Source of the DNA: Streptomyces shenzhenensis | GTDB taxonomy: Bacteria; Actinomycetota; Actinomycetes; Streptomycetales; Streptomycetaceae | Reading direction: 5' to 3' | Assembly (NCBI RefSeq): GCF_003688995.1 | Contig: NZ_PENI01000024.1 | Coordinates: 62,001 to 126,000 of the forward strand | Length of the DNA: 64,000 nt | In this document: positions 49,252 through 58,663 of the stretch, in pieces | How positions within the stretch are numbered: position 1 is the first letter of the stretch | How the letters are laid out: each line of letters starts with the position of its first letter | Program-made: the position numbers and the translations under genes | The notes under the pieces: generated by a model | Database searches by the model: none | What the model was told of the DNA's origin: nothing | What the model saw: the letters and a program-made list of their open reading frames with translations, nothing else

Positions 49252-50535
49252 GTGACCGAGCCCCTCTCCGACAACACCGCCGATGTGATCGTCGTCGGCG
49301 CGGGGCCAGCCGGCTCCACGACCGCGTACCACCTCGCCAGGGCCGGACTCGACGTACTCCTGCTGGAGAAGACCGAGTTCCCGCGGGAGAAGGTCTGCGG
49401 CGACGGTCTCACCCCGCGCGCCGTCAAGCAGCTCGTGTCGATGGGCATCGACATCTCCGAGGAGGCCGGCTGGCTGCGCAACAAGGGCCTCAGGATCATC
49501 GGCGGCGGGGTCCGCCTCCAGCTGGACTGGCCGGATCTGGCCTCCTTCCCCGACTACGGGCTGGTCCGCAAGCGCGACGACTTCGACGAGCAACTGGCCC
49601 GCCAGGCGCAGAAGGCGGGCACCCGGCTGTACGAGCGGTGCAATGTCTCCGGCCCGGTCGTCGACGACCGCACCGGCCGCATCACCGGCGTGACCGCCAA
49701 GCTCGGCGAGGAGAAACGGGAAGTCACCTTCCACGCGCCCCTGGTGGTGGCCGCCGACGGCAACTCCACCCGGCTGTCCCTCGCGATGGGCCTGCACCGC
49801 CGCGAGGACCGCCCGATGGGCGTCGCGGTCCGTACGTACTTCACCTCCCCGCGTCACGACGACGACTACCTGGAGTCCTGGCTGGAGCTGTGGGACCGGC
49901 GCGGCCCGCAGGACCGGCTGCTGCCCGGCTACGGCTGGATCTTCGGCATGGGCGACGGCACCTCCAACGTCGGCCTCGGCGTGCTCAACACCTCCGCCGC
50001 CTTCAAGGACCTGGACTGGCGCGAGATCCTCAAGGCCTGGTGCGCGTCCATGCCGGAGGACTGGGGCTACACCCCGGAGAACATGACCGGCCCGATCCGC
50101 GGCGCCGCCCTCCCCATGGCCTTCAACCGCCAGCCGCACTACACCAAGGGCCTGCTGCTCGTCGGCGACGCCGGCGGCCTGGTGAACCCCTTCAACGGCG
50201 AGGGCATCGCCTACGCGATGGAGTCCGGCCAGATCGCCGCCGAGGTCATCGCCCAGGCGCACGCGCGGGCCACACCGGGCCAGCGCGAACTGGCCCTCCA
50301 GCGCTACCCGCGCGTCCTCAAGGACACCTACGGCGGCTACTACACGCTGGGCCGCGCCTTCGTGAAGCTCATCGGCAACCCGAAGGTCATGCAGATCGCC
50401 GCCCAGCGCGGCCTGACCCACCCGCTCCTGATGAGGTTCACCCTGAAGCTCCTGGCCAACCTCACCGACCCGACGGGCGGCGACGCGATGGACCGGATCA
50501 TCAACGGCCTGAGCAAGGTGGCACCGAAGGCCTGA
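49252..50535 (+). CDS. menJ: Geranylgeranyl reductase family FAD enzyme (MenJ-like)
   Basis: The 427-aa flavoprotein has an N-terminal FAD motif (VIVVGAGPAGSTTAYHLARAGLDVLLLEK), PREKVCGDGLTPRAV, PLVVAADGNSTRLS and GLLLVGDAGGLVNPFNGEGIAYAMESGQIAAE, all typical of the geranylgeranyl reductase family. Mycobacterial MenJ saturates one isoprene unit of menaquinone. menG just upstream supports the same role, giving partially saturated menaquinones as found in Streptomyces. GTG 49252 follows TTGGGGAG. Specific activity is inferred from context. Confidence 0.87.
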   Translation: MTEPLSDNTADVIVVGAGPAGSTTAYHLARAGLDVLLLEKTEFPREKVCGDGLTPRAVKQLVSMGIDISEEAGWLRNKGLRIIGGGVRLQLDWPDLASFPDYGLVRKRDDFDEQLARQAQKAGTRLYERCNVSGPVVDDRTGRITGVTAKLGEEKREVTFHAPLVVAADGNSTRLSLAMGLHRREDRPMGVAVRTYFTSPRHDDDYLESWLELWDRRGPQDRLLPGYGWIFGMGDGTSNVGLGVLNTSAAFKDLDWREILKAWCASMPEDWGYTPENMTGPIRGAALPMAFNRQPHYTKGLLLVGDAGGLVNPFNGEGIAYAMESGQIAAEVIAQAHARATPGQRELALQRYPRVLKDTYGGYYTLGRAFVKLIGNPKVMQIAAQRGLTHPLLMRFTLKLLANLTDPTGGDAMDRIINGLSKVAPKA

Positions 50536-50680
50536 CCCCGGGGCCCGGCTCCGAGACGCCCGGCTCCGGGTCGGTCCCCGGCCGGCTCGTGCGGCCCGGG
50601 GCCTCGCGCGTGCGGGCGCGGCCAGCCACGATGGTGCCGCGGACGGCCGACGGCACATCGCGGCACTTCCAGCGGAGCGC

Positions 50681-51307
50681 TCAGCTCGTGAAGGCCGCGG
50701 TGCGGGCGGCCCGCCGCGCGAACACCTCCGCCCGGCGGTCCGCGACCTGCCGCAGCGCCTCCTTGCGGTCCCGCCGGGAGAGCCGGTCCAGGTACAGCTG
50801 CCCGTTCACATGGTCGGTCTCGTGGGCGAGGCAGCGTGCGAAGTACCCCGTGCCCTCGACGACGAGCGGGCGGCCGTCCCGGTCGAGGCCGCGCACCACG
50901 GCCCGGTCCGGGCGCGGTACCGCCATCACGGCGCCCGGCACGGACAGACAGCCCTCCTCCTCGTCGAGCAGCCGCCGGCCGGCCGGGTCGAGCCGGTCCA
51001 GCACGGGGTTGACGATGTGCCCGACATGCCGGGCTCCCTCGTCGTCGGGGCAGTCGTAGACGAACAGTCCGAGGCCGATGCCGACCTGGTTGGCCGCGAG
51101 TCCGGCGCCCTCGGCGACGTACATCGTCAGGAACATGTCGTCGATGAGCGCGGCGAGGTCAGGACCGAACTCGGTGACGTCCCGGCAGGGCTTGTGCAGG
51201 ACCTCCTCGCCGACCTCGGTGATCCGCCGGACCGCACCCCGCCCGGCCTCGGGCGCGAGCCGCGGATACGAGTCGACGGGCCTGCCCTGGACGAAGACAC
51301 CGGGCAT
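50681..51307 (-). CDS. def: Peptide deformylase
   Basis: This 208-aa metalloprotease removes the formyl group from nascent proteins. All three motifs are intact: GAGLAANQVG (67-76), EGCLSVPG (metal Cys 120) and HETDHVNG (metal His 162 and 166, catalytic Glu 163). ATG 51307 follows GGGAGCCAGGAG; the frame is open a further 96 bp without a better start. It has an extended N-terminus (about 25 residues) relative to short PDFs. Probably one of several paralogues. Divergent from the Tat oxidoreductase gene. Confidence 0.93.
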   Translation of the reverse strand: MPGVFVQGRPVDSYPRLAPEAGRGAVRRITEVGEEVLHKPCRDVTEFGPDLAALIDDMFLTMYVAEGAGLAANQVGIGLGLFVYDCPDDEGARHVGHIVNPVLDRLDPAGRRLLDEEEGCLSVPGAVMAVPRPDRAVVRGLDRDGRPLVVEGTGYFARCLAHETDHVNGQLYLDRLSRRDRKEALRQVADRRAEVFARRAARTAAFTS

Positions 51308-51396
51308 CTCCTGGCTCCCTGTGTTTGTGAGGATGCTGTGGGTGACGGAGCTTCGGGGTTCCGGCCTGTGGGACCTCTCCCTACCCTCCGATTCCC

Positions 51397-53226
51397 ATGA
51401 CAACAGAACACGCCCAGCACTCCCAGGCGCACGTCGGACACTCCCGCAGACGCTTCCTGGCCGCCGCGGGCTCGATGGCGGCCGGGGGAGCGGCCACCGC
51501 CCTGGCGGCAGCGGGACGCGCCGCCGCGGCCCCGGGCGCCGCAGGCAAGCGCGTCGCGGTCCTCGGCGGCGGCGTCTCGGGCCTCAGCGCCGCCCACGAA
51601 CTCGTCGAGCGCGGCTACGCGGTCACCGTCTACGAGTACTACGACGCCCTCGGCGGCAAGGCCCGCTCGATGGACGTCCCCGGCACCGGCACCGGCGGCC
51701 GCAGACCGCTCCCCGGCGAACACGGCTTCCGGTTCTTCCCCGGCTTCTACCGGAACCTGCCGGACACGATGCGCCGCATCCCCTTCCCCGGCAACGCCGG
51801 CGGAGTCCACGACAACCTCCGCAGCGGCACGGAGGCGCTGTTCGCGCGCGCCGCCGGCCGCCCCGATCTGCACTTCCCGCTGCGCCGGGTCACCACCCCG
51901 CCCGCGCCCGGCGACCTCACCCCGTCCTGGATCCGCGACCAGATCCTGTCCGTCCTCGACCTGGGCACCAGCCTGCCCGCCCACGAGGCCGCCTACTTCG
52001 CCGGCCGTCTCCTGGTCCACCTCACCAGCTGCGACGCCCGCCGCGAGGGCCAGTGGGAGCAGGTCCCGTGGTGGGACTTCATCCGGGCCGGCGAGATGAG
52101 CCGTGAGTACCAGGTGCTCCTAGGGATCGGCCAGACCCGCAACCTGGTCGCCACCCGCGCCGAGATCGCCTCCACGCGCACGGTCGGCCGGGTCATCGTC
52201 GAGGCGCTGCTGCTGTGGGGCCTGCTGGGCCGGGGCATGGACGGCGACGCCGATATCGACCGTGTGCTCAACGCCCCCACGAGCGAGGCCTGGATCGACC
52301 CCTGGGAGACCTATCTGCGCTCCCGGGGCGTCGAGTTCGTGCTCGGCACCCAGGTGCGTGAGGTGGTCCACGAGGGCGGCCGGGTGACCGGGGTGCGGGT
52401 CCGCGCGCGGGACGGCGGCGAGGAGCGCACCGTCACCGCCGACCACTACGTCTCCGCGCTGCCCGTCGAACACGCCCGCGCGACCTGGGGACGGGCCCTG
52501 CGCGCCGCCGACCCCCAGCTGGGCCGGTGCGACGCGCTGAGGACGGACTGGATGACCGGCGTGATGTTCTATCTGCGCACCCCGACGCCCGTCGTGCACG
52601 GGCACATCAACTGCCTGGACTCGCCCTGGGCGGTGACGGCCGTCGGGCAGGCGCAGTTCTGGGACGAACGGGACTTCGCGCGCGACTACGGGGACGGGCA
52701 GGCCCACGACTGTCTGTCGGCCATCGTCTCGGAATGGGACAAGCCCGGCATCCTGTACGGCAAGACGGCCCGTGAGTGCACCCGGGAGGAGGTCGTCGCC
52801 GAGCTGTGGGCGCAGTTGAAGGACGGGCTGAACGACCCGGGCAGGACCACGCTCACCGACGGGGACCGGCTCGGCTGGTTCATGGACCCGGCGGTGACGG
52901 GGCTCGGCGGTCCCGACCCGCAGAACCGCGAGCAGCTGCTCATCCATCCCACCGGCACGCTCTACAACCGCCCGTCGGCCAGGACCGCCGTGCCGAACTT
53001 CTTCCTCGCGGGCGACTATGTCCGCACGGATGTGGACCTGGCGACGATGGAGGGCGCCAACGAGTCGGCGCGCCGGGCCGTCAACGCACTCCTGGACGCG
53101 GACAATTCGGACGCCGAGCGCTGCCGGCTGTGGGAACTGTTCCGCCCGCCGGAACTGGAACCTCTCAAGCGTCTCGACGAGGTGCGCTACCGGCTGGGCC
53201 TGCCCAACACCTTCGACCTGGGATGA
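51397..53226 (+). CDS. Tat-exported FAD-dependent oxidoreductase (phytoene desaturase / hydroxysqualene dehydroxylase-like)
   Basis: The 609-aa product starts with a twin-arginine signal: HSRRRFLAAAGSMAAGGAATALAAAGRAAAA. The FAD-binding motif RVAVLGGGVSGLSAAHELVERGYAVTVYE follows, then GGKARS, GEHGFRFFPGFYRNL and C-terminal NFFLAGDYVRTDVDLATMEGANESARRAVN, the pattern of phytoene-desaturase/HpnE-like amine oxidase proteins. Export of such an enzyme folded with FAD fits the Tat route. Substrate unknown. TACCCT (51382-51387) is a near-leaderless -10, 9 nt before ATG 51397. Confidence 0.85.
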   Translation: MTTEHAQHSQAHVGHSRRRFLAAAGSMAAGGAATALAAAGRAAAAPGAAGKRVAVLGGGVSGLSAAHELVERGYAVTVYEYYDALGGKARSMDVPGTGTGGRRPLPGEHGFRFFPGFYRNLPDTMRRIPFPGNAGGVHDNLRSGTEALFARAAGRPDLHFPLRRVTTPPAPGDLTPSWIRDQILSVLDLGTSLPAHEAAYFAGRLLVHLTSCDARREGQWEQVPWWDFIRAGEMSREYQVLLGIGQTRNLVATRAEIASTRTVGRVIVEALLLWGLLGRGMDGDADIDRVLNAPTSEAWIDPWETYLRSRGVEFVLGTQVREVVHEGGRVTGVRVRARDGGEERTVTADHYVSALPVEHARATWGRALRAADPQLGRCDALRTDWMTGVMFYLRTPTPVVHGHINCLDSPWAVTAVGQAQFWDERDFARDYGDGQAHDCLSAIVSEWDKPGILYGKTARECTREEVVAELWAQLKDGLNDPGRTTLTDGDRLGWFMDPAVTGLGGPDPQNREQLLIHPTGTLYNRPSARTAVPNFFLAGDYVRTDVDLATMEGANESARRAVNALLDADNSDAERCRLWELFRPPELEPLKRLDEVRYRLGLPNTFDLG

Positions 53227-53281
53227 CGCGGAAGAGCCGCCGCCCCCCGAGCGGCTGCGGCCCTTCCGGCTGCGACCGTGC

Positions 53282-54127
53282 TCAGAGCACCCGCACCGCG
53301 CCGGACGGCGGGTCGTACGACAGCGGCCTCTCGACGACGCCCGTGGAGGGGTTCTGCGCGCCGACGAACATGCCGTCGCCGACGTACACCCCCACGTGGT
53401 AGGCGCTGCCCGCGCCGCCCCAGTACAGGATGTCGCCCGGCTGCAGGTTGCTCAGCGAGACCTGGGTGCCCGCGGTCGACTGGTCCTGGGAGACGCGCGG
53501 CAGGCTGATGCCGACCTGCTTGAAGGCGGTCTGCACGAGCCCGGAGCAGTCGTAGGCGGACGGGCCGGTGGCGCCGGAGACATACGCCTTGCCGACCTGG
53601 GCCTTCACGAACGAGATGACCGCGGCGGCCGAACCGGTCGCCGCGGAGCTGCCGCTGGAGACGCTCGCGGAGGCGCCCGAGCCGGCGGCGGGGGTGGAGG
53701 CCGAGGCGGAGGTGGAGGCGCTCAGGGCGGTCCGCTCGGCGGCGCGCGAGGCGCGCTCGGCCGCGGCCTTGCGGGCGGCCTCCGCGGCCTTCTTCCTCGC
53801 CTCCGCCTTCTTCTTGGCATCGGCCAGGTCCGCCTTGGCCTCTTTCGCGGCCTTTGCGGCGGCCGCGTCGCGCTCGGCCTGGAGCTGGTAGTTCGCGGCG
53901 GCCTGCTGCGTGACCTCCGCGGACTGGGCGACCTGGACGGCCATGTCGGCCGTCAGGGTGGGCAGTTCGAGGGTCTGCGTCACAGGTTCGGCGGCGCTCG
54001 CCGAACCGGACGCACCGGCGACTGCCAGGGTGCCGAGGACGCCACCGGCAACTCCGGCCCGCATCGCGATTTTCGACGCGTTGCGGCGGGGCTTCCGGTG
54101 GCTGCGTATGTGAGCGGTGTGGGACAT
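53282..54127 (-). CDS. Secreted NlpC/P60 (C40) cell-wall hydrolase
   Basis: The 281-aa product has a long signal peptide (RKPRRNASKIAMRAGVAGGVLGTLAVAGASGSASA). An Ala/Lys/Glu-rich coiled coil (about 65-135) and a Ser/Ala linker precede a C-terminal NlpC/P60 domain (167-281). Catalytic Cys194 lies in YDCSGLVQTAFKQVG and His244 in SAYHVGVYVGDG. It would cut stem peptides of peptidoglycan. ATG 54127 gives a normal signal peptide; upstream in-frame ATGs at 54157 and 54184 are possible. The upstream region is long and regulatory-looking. Confidence 0.88.
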   Translation of the reverse strand: MSHTAHIRSHRKPRRNASKIAMRAGVAGGVLGTLAVAGASGSASAAEPVTQTLELPTLTADMAVQVAQSAEVTQQAAANYQLQAERDAAAAKAAKEAKADLADAKKKAEARKKAAEAARKAAAERASRAAERTALSASTSASASTPAAGSGASASVSSGSSAATGSAAAVISFVKAQVGKAYVSGATGPSAYDCSGLVQTAFKQVGISLPRVSQDQSTAGTQVSLSNLQPGDILYWGGAGSAYHVGVYVGDGMFVGAQNPSTGVVERPLSYDPPSGAVRVL

Positions 54128-54746
54128 GGGACTAAGCGGTACCAGGGGCTCCTTCATATCTTCAAGAAACGTGTGCTGTGCCACAGTTGCTCAATCGCGA
54201 CGGCGAATCTCGGGCGCGTCGTTCTTTATTGACGCCGTAACGGACATTGCGGACGCAGGTGATCAAGCCCGTGATCATGGGCTTTCGCTGATACGCCCGA
54301 ATTGCCCCGCACCTACCATCGGTTGAGGTCGAGGCCAAGCCCCGTTCTCAGGCGGCTCTCATCGATGTGGCGGAGGTCACGGAACGGTTACCGTGGCCGT
54401 CGCGTCCGGTGTCCGGTTTGCGCCCTGTCGACTTCGTGAACGCGTGCACGCGTCCACACCTCGCCCCGCACCTCCTCCTGATGTGTGAACGCGCTCCTCT
54501 ATCAGCGCGTCCGGTCCAGCACCAATTTGCATGCAAGGGAAGTCTCTTGATATTGAGATGCCCCCTCCGGCCTGGCTTGACGAGCGAAAATGTCACCTCG
54601 GGTGATCGCTCAAGCGCCTCAGGTGTGAAGATCACCGCTCATCCGGCTTCATGATCCTTCGTCAGGTGGTGGAGATCACAAAGCTTGAGTAATACCCCGT
54701 GTCGCAGATCACAGAGCGGCGGGCATAAGATGCGAGGCAGTTGGGC
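54128..54746. other. Regulatory region between NlpC/P60 and nuoA genes
   Basis: No gene is seen. The inverted repeat GGTCACGG-N8-CCGTGGCC (54375-54398) has one mismatch. A perfect TCACC-TCG-GGTGA lies near 54594-54606. Two copies of a GTG-N6-ATCACA-type block have GATCACA at 54674-54680 and 54707-54713, exactly 33 bp (about three helical turns) apart. TGATCAC also occurs twice near 54260-54280. Together they suggest a Crp-like or other dimeric regulator. TAAGAT (54726-54731) is a possible nuoA -10. Part of this region must be the promoter and leader of the NlpC/P60 gene. Confidence 0.45.
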
Positions 54747-54764
54747 TTGTGACCCGCTTCACAT
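54747..54764. promoter_or_regulatory. Rex-type operator upstream of nuoA
   Basis: TTGTGACCCGCTTCACAT (54747-54764) matches the Rex consensus TTGTGAAnnnnTTCACAA at 12 of its 14 fixed positions. It lies just after TAAGAT (54726-54731), where a bound repressor would block transcription. Rex senses the NADH/NAD+ ratio and is known to control nuo and cyd genes in S. coelicolor. Confidence 0.75.
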
Positions 54765-54872
54765 GTTCTCGATCTTCGCCCGGGACGCGCGGGGCTCGTG
54801 GGACGGGTGGGGCGGCTGTGAGCCCGATGCCAACCGCCACCAGTCAGTGCCGACTGAGAGGAGCGAGGAGCG

Positions 54873-55232
54873 GTGAACGCTTATGCGCCCATCCTCGTAC
54901 TGGGAGCCCTCGGGGCAGGCTTTGCGATCTTCTCCGTGGTCATGGCCACGTTGATCGGGCCAAAGCGGTACAACCGCGCCAGGCTCGAAGCCTACGAATG
55001 CGGCATCGAGCCCACCCCCACGCCGGCCGGCGGCGGGCGCTTCCCGATCAAGTACTACCTGACGGCGATGCTCTTCATCGTCTTCGACATCGAGATCGTC
55101 TTCCTCTACCCCTGGGCCGTCACCTTCGACGCCCTGGGTGTTTTCGGGCTCGTGGAGATGCTGCTCTTCGTGCTCACCGTCTTCGTCGCGTACGCGTACG
55201 TATGGCGGCGCGGCGGCCTGGAATGGGACTGA
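54873..55232 (+). CDS. nuoA: NADH-quinone oxidoreductase subunit A
   Basis: The 119-aa membrane subunit of complex I has three transmembrane helices. The family signature is KRYNRARLEAYECGIEPTP, then FPIKYYLTAMLFIVFDIEIVFLYPWAV. GTG 54873 follows AGGAGCGAGGAG. It is the first gene of the nuo operon, 109 bp after the Rex-type operator, and overlaps nothing; nuoB begins 14 bp after its stop. Confidence 0.96.
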   Translation: MNAYAPILVLGALGAGFAIFSVVMATLIGPKRYNRARLEAYECGIEPTPTPAGGGRFPIKYYLTAMLFIVFDIEIVFLYPWAVTFDALGVFGLVEMLLFVLTVFVAYAYVWRRGGLEWD

Positions 55233-55246
55233 GGGGCCTTAAGGAC

Positions 55247-55797
<551 letters not shown>

Positions 55798-55801
<4 letters not shown>

Positions 55802-56550
55802 GCGACGCGAACGGCACCGGCGGCGCGAACGGCGTGAACCCCGAGAAGGACCTCGCCGCCGCCAACCTGCCCGGCCGGCGCGGCGAGGGCGGTGAGGAGA
55901 TCCGCGTCCAGCGCGGCATGTTCGGCGCCAACAACGGCGGTGACACCTCCGGCTACGGCGGCCTGGTGCGCTCGGTCCGGCTCCCGGGACCGGCCACCCG
56001 CCCGTACGGGGGCTGGTTCGACGAGGTCGCCGACGAACTCGAGGGCGCCCTGGAGGAGCAGGGACTCGTCCCGGACAACGCCATCGAGAAGACCGTCGTC
56101 GACCGGGGCGAGCTGACCTTCCACATCGAGCGCGCGTACCTGGTCCAGGTCGCCCGCACCCTGCGCGACGACCCGGCGCTGCGCTTCGAGCTGTGCACCG
56201 GCGTCAGCGGCGTCCACTACCCGCAGGACAAGGGACGCGAGCTGCACGCCGTCTACCACCTGCGCTCGATCACCCACAACCGGCTGATCCGCCTCGAAGC
56301 CAGCGCCCCGGACAGCGAGCCGCACATCCCGTCGCTGGTCGCCGTGTATCCGACCAACGACTGGCACGAGCGCGAGACCTACGACTTCTTCGGCATCGTC
56401 TTCGACGGTCACCCGGCCCTCACGCGGATCATGATGCCGGACGACTGGCAGGGCCATCCGCAGCGCAAGGACTACCCGCTCGGCGGCATCCCCGTCGAGT
56501 ACAAGGGCGCCCAGATCCCGGCTCCGGACCAGCGGAGGTCTTACTCGTGA
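55798..56550 (+). CDS. nuoC: NADH-quinone oxidoreductase subunit C
   Basis: The 250-aa peripheral-arm subunit is of the separate 30-kDa type. The core has HIERAYLVQVARTLRDDPALRFELCTGVSGVHYP, YPTNDWHERETYDFFGIVFDGHPALTRIMMPDDWQGHPQRKDYPLGGIPVEY (30-kDa signature). The first 70 residues are an extra Gly/Asn-rich actinobacterial extension. Overlaps nuoD by GTGA. Confidence 0.95.
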
Positions 56551-57884
56551 GCACGCAGTCAGCATCCGCGGCGTCGGCGTCGGCGCGCGAGACGACCGAG
56601 GGCACCGTCTACACGGTCACCGGCGGCGACTGGGACGAGGTCGTCCAGTCGGCGACCCGTGCCGACGACGAGCGCATCGTCGTCAACATGGGGCCCCAGC
56701 ACCCCTCCACCCACGGGGTGCTCCGGCTGATCCTGGAGATCGAGGGCGAGACGGTCACCGAGGCCCGCTGTGGCATCGGCTACCTGCACACCGGTATCGA
56801 GAAGAACCTCGAATACCGGACGTGGACGCAGGGCACCACGTTCGTGACGCGCATGGACTACCTGACGTCCTTCTTCAACGAGACCGCCTACTGCCTCGCC
56901 GTCGAGAAGCTCCTCGGCATCGAGGACGAGATCACCGAGCGGGCCGAGATCATCCGGGTGCTCCTGATGGAGCTGAACCGGATGTCCTCGCACCTGGTGT
57001 GCATCGCCACCGGCGGCATGGAGCTGGGCGCCACCACGATCATGATCTACGGGTTCCGTGACCGAGAGATGATTCTCGACATCTACGAGCTCATCACGGG
57101 CCTCAGGATGAACCACGCGTACATCCGGCCCGGCGGACTCGCCCAGGACCTGCCGCCCGGCGCGGTGGACCAGATCCGCGAGTTCGTGAAGAAGATGAAG
57201 AAGAACCTCCCGGAGTACGACAAGCTCGCCACCGGGAACCCCATCTTCAAGGCCCGCATGCAGGACATCGGCTATCTCGACCTGGCCGGCTGCATGGCCC
57301 TCGGCGCCACCGGCCCGATCCTGCGCTCCGCCGGCCTGCCGCACGACCTGCGCAAGGCACAGCCGTACTGTGGCTACGAGACGTACGACTTCGACATCCC
57401 GACCGCCGACAGCTGCGACGCCTACGGGCGCTTCCTGGTCCGCCTGGAGGAGATGCGCCAGTCGCTCAGGATCGTCGAACAGTGCCTGGACCGGCTCCAG
57501 CCAGGACCGGTCATGGTCGCCGACAAGAAGATCGCCTGGCCCGCCCAGCTCGCCCTCGGACCGGACGGGCTCGGCAACTCCCTCGACCACATCAAGAAGA
57601 TCATGGGCACCTCCATGGAGGCCCTGATCCACCACTTCAAGCTCGTCACGGAAGGCTTCCGCGTCCCGCCGGGACAGGCGTACGCGGCGGTCGAGTCACC
57701 CAAGGGCGAGCTCGGGGTGCACGTCGTCTCCGACGGCGGCACCCGCCCCTACCGGGTCCACTTCCGCGACCCGTCCTTCACCAACCTGCAGGCCATGGCG
57801 GCGATGTGCGAGGGCGGCCAGGTCGCCGACGTGATCGTCGCCGTAGCGTCCATCGACCCCGTGATGGGAGGCGTCGACCGGTGA
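56547..57884 (+). CDS. nuoD: NADH-quinone oxidoreductase subunit D
   Basis: The 445-aa 49-kDa subunit forms the quinone pocket with NuoB. It carries NMGPQHPSTHGVLRLILEIEGE, GYLHTGIEKNLEYRTWTQ and the C-terminal GVDR end. It lacks a fused NuoC, in keeping with separate nuoC. Starts within the nuoC stop and overlaps nuoE by GTGA. Confidence 0.96.
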   Translation: MSTQSASAASASARETTEGTVYTVTGGDWDEVVQSATRADDERIVVNMGPQHPSTHGVLRLILEIEGETVTEARCGIGYLHTGIEKNLEYRTWTQGTTFVTRMDYLTSFFNETAYCLAVEKLLGIEDEITERAEIIRVLLMELNRMSSHLVCIATGGMELGATTIMIYGFRDREMILDIYELITGLRMNHAYIRPGGLAQDLPPGAVDQIREFVKKMKKNLPEYDKLATGNPIFKARMQDIGYLDLAGCMALGATGPILRSAGLPHDLRKAQPYCGYETYDFDIPTADSCDAYGRFLVRLEEMRQSLRIVEQCLDRLQPGPVMVADKKIAWPAQLALGPDGLGNSLDHIKKIMGTSMEALIHHFKLVTEGFRVPPGQAYAAVESPKGELGVHVVSDGGTRPYRVHFRDPSFTNLQAMAAMCEGGQVADVIVAVASIDPVMGGVDR

Positions 57885-58663
57885 CCACCTCTTCTTCGGA
57901 GCGGGGCGTCAGCCTGGGCATGCCGGAACTGCCCGCGCCCGCGTACCCGGACGACGTACGGGCCCGGCTGGAGGCCGACGCGCGCGAGATCATCGCGCGC
58001 TACCCCGACTCCCGGTCCGCCCTGCTGCCGCTGCTGCACCTCGTGCAGTCGGAGGAGGGCCACGTCACGCGCACCGGGATGCAGTTCTGCGCGGACACGC
58101 TGCACCTGACCACGGCCGAGGTCACCGCGGTCGCCACCTTCTACACCATGTACCGGCGCAAGCCGTCCGGTGACTACCAGGTGGGCGTGTGCACCAACAC
58201 GCTGTGCGCGGTCATGGGCGGTGACGCGATCTTCGAGACGCTCCAGGAGCACCTGGGTGTCGGCAACGGCGAGACCACCGACGACGGCAAGGTCACCCTG
58301 GAGCACATCGAGTGCAACGCGGCCTGCGACTTCGCGCCGGTCATGATGGTCAACTGGGAGTTCTTCGACAACCAGACGCCGGCGAGCGCCACCCGTCTCG
58401 TGGACGACCTCCGCGAGGGACGCCCCGTCGAGCCCACGCGCGGGGCGCGCCTGTGCACCTTCAAGGAGACCGCTCGCATCCTGGCCGGCTTCCCCGACGA
58501 GCGGCCCGGGGCCGTCGAGGAGAGCGGCAGCGCGGGACCCGCCTCGCTGGTGGGCCTCCGCCTGGCCAAGGGAGAGACCGCACCCGCGCGCGTGGTCCAT
58601 CCGCGAGCCCAGGAGCCCCAGGACACGCCGCCCGCCGGCCAGGCCACAGAGGAGGGGGAGTGA
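57881..58663 (+). CDS. nuoE: NADH-quinone oxidoreductase subunit E
   Basis: The 260-aa 24-kDa subunit binds the N1a 2Fe-2S cluster. Ligands lie in VGVCTNTLCAVMGG and IECNAACDFAPVMMVN. The thioredoxin-like domain is followed by an extra C-terminal tail of about 60 residues (AGPASLVGLRLAKGETAPARVV...), usual in actinobacteria and of unknown role. Overlaps nuoF by one base (TGATG). Confidence 0.95.
   Translation: MTTSSSERGVSLGMPELPAPAYPDDVRARLEADAREIIARYPDSRSALLPLLHLVQSEEGHVTRTGMQFCADTLHLTTAEVTAVATFYTMYRRKPSGDYQVGVCTNTLCAVMGGDAIFETLQEHLGVGNGETTDDGKVTLEHIECNAACDFAPVMMVNWEFFDNQTPASATRLVDDLREGRPVEPTRGARLCTFKETARILAGFPDERPGAVEESGSAGPASLVGLRLAKGETAPARVVHPRAQEPQDTPPAGQATEEGE

Noticed and set aside
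54128..54360. c-di-AMP (ydaO) riboswitch upstream of the NlpC/P60 gene
   Set aside because: Such riboswitches often precede Streptomyces wall hydrolase genes, so I looked for the conserved GGGGAACC-type and GCCGAAUCC-type segments on the minus strand; no convincing match was found.
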